A DNA stretch of 64,000 bases from Prinsepia uniflora (taxonomy: Eukaryota > Streptophyta > Magnoliopsida > Rosales > Rosaceae), in the NCBI GenBank assembly GCA_032719365.1, contig CM064868.1, positions 7,660,235 to 7,724,234 on the forward strand, read 5' to 3'. The translations under genes and the position numbers were made by a program. Every line of letters begins with the position of its first letter. The first letter of the stretch is position 1. Under the pieces are notes generated by a model that searched no databases, was not told where the DNA came from, and was given only the letters and a program-made list of their open reading frames with translations. Below, in pieces: positions 59,250-64,000 of this stretch.

Positions 59250-62200
59250 ATGGTTGCTCTATTTGTGCGCGCAGGTCGAGGGTGTGATGTCTCATTGGGC
59301 TGCAATTCGTTATCAACCTGATAGATAGTTTTTGGGTTTGGATAGTGGATGGAGTGCGATTGGCCCGATACGCCGTGCGTTAATGTGATTCGACCCAAGT
59401 GGGGTTGATTGTGGTGAACTGGTATAGTGAGACCGTCGGTTCGGTCATGTGATATTGGATTGTTATGCTGCTAGGTGCAGCTAGGTTCGGGGAACCTCAT
59501 GTGAGTAATGGTCTAAAATGTGAACCCTTGTGGTGGTTTCTAGTGTGAGGGATGTTGGTTCATCGGAGTTGGCCGATGACCTAGTGGTGGAACCCACGTT
59601 GATGGGATGGTAGGATTAGATTTGATGTCTATTCGATGTCTAGACCGCGGGGTCGGTCAGGTTGTGAATTTTTATATTACGGAGAGCTGTTTGGTTCGGT
59701 TGAACCATAGGGTGTGATTGTGGAACCCTAGTATTAAAAAGGTAAACCTTAATTGTGATTAGCGGGTGAGAACTTGTGCTGCGAGGAGTGGCTGAGGTCA
59801 TGGATGACCATGTGGATGGCTCTGGTGAGTTTAGGCAGAACTATGGGATTCGATGTACGGATACGGTTCTGAAATAAATTATGGAATCCCGTGTTGGATC
59901 GGGTATTGGTGTGATGTGTGGATGCGGATCTCAATAGCAATGACAGTTAGTCGGAAGTCATATGGAGATGACTGGCTATCGAGGGTAATTGGTATGGTTC
60001 TGATACTTGGGGATCAGGGGACGTTCGGGGAACGTTCATTTTCCTGATAGGGATTGTCAGAATAGTGGTACCCATAGTCGTGAGGTACGGGATCGTCGTT
60101 CCGTATGAACGGAGATTCAGGGTTGTCGTATTTGCACACGGTGTGCAGTATGGATGTTTGCGGGGTTGGTACTTTTGTGCTGATGCTAGTATGGATGCAT
60201 GTGTGCTGATACTAGTGATGTTGATAGAGTGTTGGTGCTGGTACTAGCGCTGGTGCTAGTGTCGGTAATGGTGTTGACGATGAGCCACAAATTGGGTGTG
60301 ACTCCGTCATGATGAACATATGTTCGGTCTTTGAGATTCGGTAATGGTTGAGGGATGGACTGGATGGGATCCAGTTAAGATTGTGCTGTGTTGGGATAAG
60401 TCCCAATAGTGGTGAGATAACCAGTGATGAGTGGATTAAAATGGTATAATTAAGACTTAAGGAATTTTGGGATGATTAGTGGATTTGGGGAGTTGTTGGC
60501 AACTCCAAAATTTGTGCGATTTTATGTTTTTAAATATCCCTAAAATGTACATGGAAATGATTAAAACTGGAAAAGACGAGGAAAACCATTAGTGGTATAA
60601 AGGTAGGAATTTGTAATTGAGAACTTGGGAAACCGAGTGTTGAACCTGTAAAGGTCGGGATGTGCGAACGGAACAATAGCGGATTGATTGTGGACCCGGG
60701 GTTGTCCAAGTGAATTGAGGAGGTAGGAAGTCTAGTGGTTAGACTTGACGTCTTGTTGGGAGCATGTCTGTTTCCAACATGGTAGGAACCTTAGTGTCGA
60801 GGAGAGTTGTGATTGGGGAACGAGAGTGGTGCTCGTTTTTGGTGATTGGTATTCCAAAGTCATTGGGGTTGACTTCTTGCTTTCTGCCCTGGCAGACATT
60901 GACTGTAGTTACCAGTACGTTGAGCGTGTATTGGTTGGTGGGCCCAGGTGTAATTGCGGGTCATTAGGAGGAGCTACGTATTCGAAATTAGGTAAACGAG
61001 ATTTTTCATTTTCTGCTTGGTGGCAGACGATGTTGGGGTACATGGCGTGGTGAGTGCAGTAAGTTTTGTTGCATCCACGTAGGATGAGTATTGGTGTCAT
61101 TATTTTGGATCATCCTTGGTTTTCCTAGGTGGAATGACAAGGACTGATACAAGGTAATCCGTGAGAATCCGCAGTCTCGACGTGTCTCGTCGTTGACTGA
61201 TCTGTCTAGTTGTCGGAGTCGGTTGTCAATCGTTGTGGCGATCTAGGATTTTGACGTTATTGTCAGGGACACAGTGTCTATCTGGGTCGTGATCTTGATG
61301 ATTCAGATAGGGGGAGAGTATATCACTCTTACCTTGGTACGTGAGTCGTAAATGACGAGATTGAACTTCTTTTCGAAGGGCCCGTAGGGTATTCTACTCG
61401 GGTGAGTAGGTTTTCAAGGTAGTTGAATTTTGTCAACCTTAGACGTGTGGAGGTTGGATTGGCTTCCCTATGAAGTCAATCAAGTGTATTGAACGGGTAA
61501 CCGATAGGTTCGGTTTTGGTGTGTCTTGGTAAATGTGAACGAGATTTCGGGATTTGGAATCGAATATCTGGGTGACGATTCAGGATTCGATTTTGGAACT
61601 TGAAAGTATATTTCTGGGTTTGGGTACGGAATGGTTATTCCAAATGCTAGCTTACGGAATAATGATTTCGGATTCGGATTTGGAAATGAGTTAAACTGTG
61701 ATGTCTGGGTTTGGATCCGGGATTTCTTACGAACTTGCGGATTTGGATTCGGAATTGGAACTAGATGTTGGGTGGAGTTTCGTTTTGTCTCATGCTGGAT
61801 TGGGCAAACGTACTCCATTGTTGGAACGCGTTCGGCTATGACCTAGGCGGTTGTAGTCTGGTTATTAGGTAGATGTGTGTACTTCGTACATGGTTCGAGG
61901 TACAATACCTTGTAGACTTGTGATGTCTAGTTACGGTATACGGGATATACCCGAGGTGTGTTGGTGAACGTGTTGGTAGTCGGATTGGTTCCGATACCAT
62001 GGGATTGGTTGTGGACCGGACATTACTATGCAATGGGTCATGGTAATTCCGATGTGTCTAATTACACACAGGTCGTGTGAAATGTCGGTAAGGATATTGG
62101 TGAGTCGAGTACGTTGGTGGCATGTGTAGCCACGAGTGAGTCTAGTGTCAGTTTTCGACTGACAACAACTGTGTGGTGACAGTTTGTCAGGATGTGTCAA

Positions 62201-62532
62201 CATAGATTGTTGAGTGGGGTCAGCTGACTCCTAGTGGGAGTGGGAAAGGAACCGTCGAGTTGTTGCGTCAACGAGAGGGTTGATTTGACAAGTGGTGTCA
62301 AATTCGAAACAAGTAGTTTCAGTCATTCGACGGGGTCGAATGTAGTCGTTGCGTTTTGAGTATTAGTGGTACGTAGAGTGCAGACAAGTTTTGCCTGGTT
62401 AGTTGGTGTGCGGGTGTACACGTGTTGCGTGGTCGATTCCACTTTCCACGGGGTGTTCGTGGAATCAGGGTAATCGAGTTTCGAGAGCGAAACATATTAA
62501 GGAGGGAAGTACGTTGAGATTAGATCGGTTGG
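59250..62532 (+). mobile_element. Internal region of element 2, no recognisable coding
   Basis: About 3.3 kb. The longest frames are 102-112 codons and show none of the protease, RT, RNase H or integrase motifs seen in the gypsy element at 12.1 kb. 60175-60270 has repeated GATGCTAGT/GGTGCTAGT words. The first 127 bp match the leader of element 1 with two differences. Confidence 0.75.
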
Positions 62533-62567
62533 AATTTCGAGGACGAAATTTATTAAGGAGGGAAGGT
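62533..62567 (+). promoter_or_regulatory. Polypurine tract of element 2
   Basis: AATTTCGAGGACGAAATTTA, then TTAAGGAGGGAAGGT, directly before the LTR start. The TTTCGAGGAC.AAATTT box is shared with the Tekay-type gypsy element at 17144-17163. Confidence 0.88.
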
Positions 62568-64000
62568 TGTAACGACCCGTCCCGAATTCCGGGATTAGTT
62601 TAGTCACTAATCTTGATTAGTGAGGTTGAACGGTGGTTAGTAGGGCGGAATCGGACAAAATGTGCAAAATGACCGTTTTGCCCCTGGTCGTGGGCAAAAT
62701 GTTGACTTTTTGATCGGGCGGTCAAACGGACTTTGACCGATGACCGTGACGTAGTTCGGGACGTCACGAGTTCATAGACAGGTGGCACGTTCGATTCCGA
62801 CATTCGTAGAGAAAGTTATGGTGTTCGGAAGTTGAGGGGCATTTTGGTAATTTGGCTTATTAGGGGCCAAATGTTGACTTTTTGACCGGGAGGTCCGATG
62901 GGCGAGGGCCAAGGACCGTTACGTAGGTATCGTCTATACGAATCCAACGACAGGCGGCATGCCGAAATCGGAGATCCGACGACGACGTTATGGTCAAGAA
63001 ACGAACTAACGAACCGAGGCCGGGATTAAAATAATAATATAATAATGAATAGTGACCGTTGACCCTACACACCTGGATGAGTGACAAGTGTCACTCATCC
63101 CTTGAAACCAGAATCCTTGTCTTAGGGGAAACATCATTATGATGTTTTAATATTTATTAATTAATTAATTAATCATTTTAATTTCCATTAATTCCATTTG
63201 TATTTTCCTTAACCGTGTACAACCAAATCCAACACTCTCCCAACCAATTCCTCTCCTATTGCTGAACCTGAGAGTGTGAATTTGTGAGCAATTTGAGGGT
63301 GATTTCAACTGGGTAAACACGAGAGAGTGGCAGTGAGGAGGAACTGTGAATTCGAAAAATTGAGTTTTGGGAGGGAAAATCAAATTGAAGGAATTGGGCT
63401 GTGATGATCGAATTGGAGGTTACAAACATCTTCCTGAGGTTGAGACGAGTCGATCCACATCAAAAACGAGAAGGAATGGTGCAGTTTTGGCTCTGATCGA
63501 GCTTCGTGACAGAGGAAGAAATCGAGGCTGAGTCGTGGAGTTTGGGGCTGTGTTTGATTCAATTGTTGTGGGGAAATGCTTTCTCATGATCCCACGATGC
63601 TTCTGGGATCATCAATTGAAGGAAAACGTTGGAGAATGGCAGAACTCCATTGTTGAACAGTGACGGTGCTCGAGTTTGAGTCGTGACGTTTGAGCACCGG
63701 TTTGATGCAATTGATGTGGGGGAATTGTTCCTCATGGTCCATTGATGCTTCTGGAATCATCAATTGGATGAAACCTGCATCAATTGAGGGACTTCCATGA
63801 TTGAACAGTGACCGGGTGTTCTTCGTGGATCATCATCGAATCGTGGGAATCTGGGTAAGGAATTGTGTAATTGAGTTTACAGACTTATAATTGGACTTAA
63901 AACGAAGCTAATGGATTGATCAATTGAAGGAATTAGGATCGAATTGGCAGGATTGGAACCGGGTTGTGTCGCGGGTGAATTGGACCCGTTTACCAGACAA
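62568..64000 (+). mobile_element. 3' LTR of element 2, cut by the window edge
   Basis: Equivalent to 55965-57397 with no gap. If full length it would end near 65837. Confidence 0.95.
63075..63100 (+). promoter_or_regulatory. LTR dyad, copy 9
   Basis: Identical to copy 8: twelve perfect pairs, 507 bp from the LTR start. Confidence 0.9.

Larger units (their letters stand above)
55965..64000 (+). mobile_element. LARD-like element 2, young, extends past the window
   Basis: 5' LTR 55965-59234 (3,270 bp), leader and primer site, 3.3-kb internal region, polypurine tract, and 3' LTR from 62568 to beyond 64000. The two LTRs align at a constant offset of 6,603 for all 1,433 visible bases, with one difference noticed (56069 A against 62672 C). 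No gag or pol is recognisable. It sits in the leader of element 1, and the five bases before it are TGATT. It needs enzymes supplied in trans. Confidence 0.92.

Noticed and set aside
59250..62532. Hidden gag or pol in the interior of element 2
   Set aside because: I looked for the protease, RT, RNase H and integrase motifs seen at 13.0-17.1 kb and found none. Frames are short on both strands.

Overview
This window looks like nuclear DNA of a dicotyledonous plant. It has AT-rich gene flanks, GT-AG introns, a BAHD acyltransferase copy and a BRANCHLESS TRICHOME/At5g41620-type coiled-coil gene. Most of the rest is layered LTR retrotransposon sequence. No bacterial operons, CRISPR arrays or rRNA genes were seen. 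The species cannot be named from the sequence alone.

Layout: 1-1.3 kb is an AT-rich flank. At 1.32-2.67 kb is a BAHD acyltransferase copy broken by one in-frame TAG. At 2.9-9.45 kb is a minus-strand non-coding LTR element (LARD-like) bounded by a matching 5-bp target duplication. At 9.5-12.1 kb is non-coding, repeat-rich DNA. At 12.1-18.6 kb is a decayed Ty3/gypsy chromovirus (Tekay/Del type) with gag, protease, RT, RNase H, integrase and chromodomain. At 18.65-22.7 kb is an LTR fragment, then a broken intron-bearing PF04195-like transposon gene, then another LTR fragment. At 23.7-26.1 kb is the two-exon coiled-coil gene, with two lesions. At 27.2-28.3 kb is a gypsy gag/LTR remnant. At 28.9-32.2 kb is another large LTR. 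At 32-39 kb is mostly unassigned AT-rich DNA.

At 39.5-51.7 kb the 3' half of a minus-strand Ty1/copia element is split by three large solo LTRs. All three have matching 5-bp target duplications, and one of them lies inside another. From 52.5 kb to the right edge are two related LARD-like elements, the second inserted in the leader of the first. The second has a 3.27-kb LTR, a tRNA-Met-type primer site, a 3.3-kb internal region without recognisable genes, a polypurine tract, and a 3' LTR that runs off the window. The visible 1,433 bp of that 3' LTR aligns without gaps to the 5' LTR with one difference noticed, so the insertion is very recent.

The most interesting signal is the shared LTR design. 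The LTRs carry a 26-bp dyad placed about 507 bp from the LTR start in five of the copies, tandem 5' modules, a roughly 29-bp minisatellite whose units each hold a small GGGC/GCCC dyad, arrays of palindromic bZIP-type sites (TGACGTCA, CACGTG) in some copies, and extended inverted termini. The non-coding LARDs share LTR start, dyad and polypurine region with the coding Tekay-type element. This fits a parasite/helper relationship, which is an inference.
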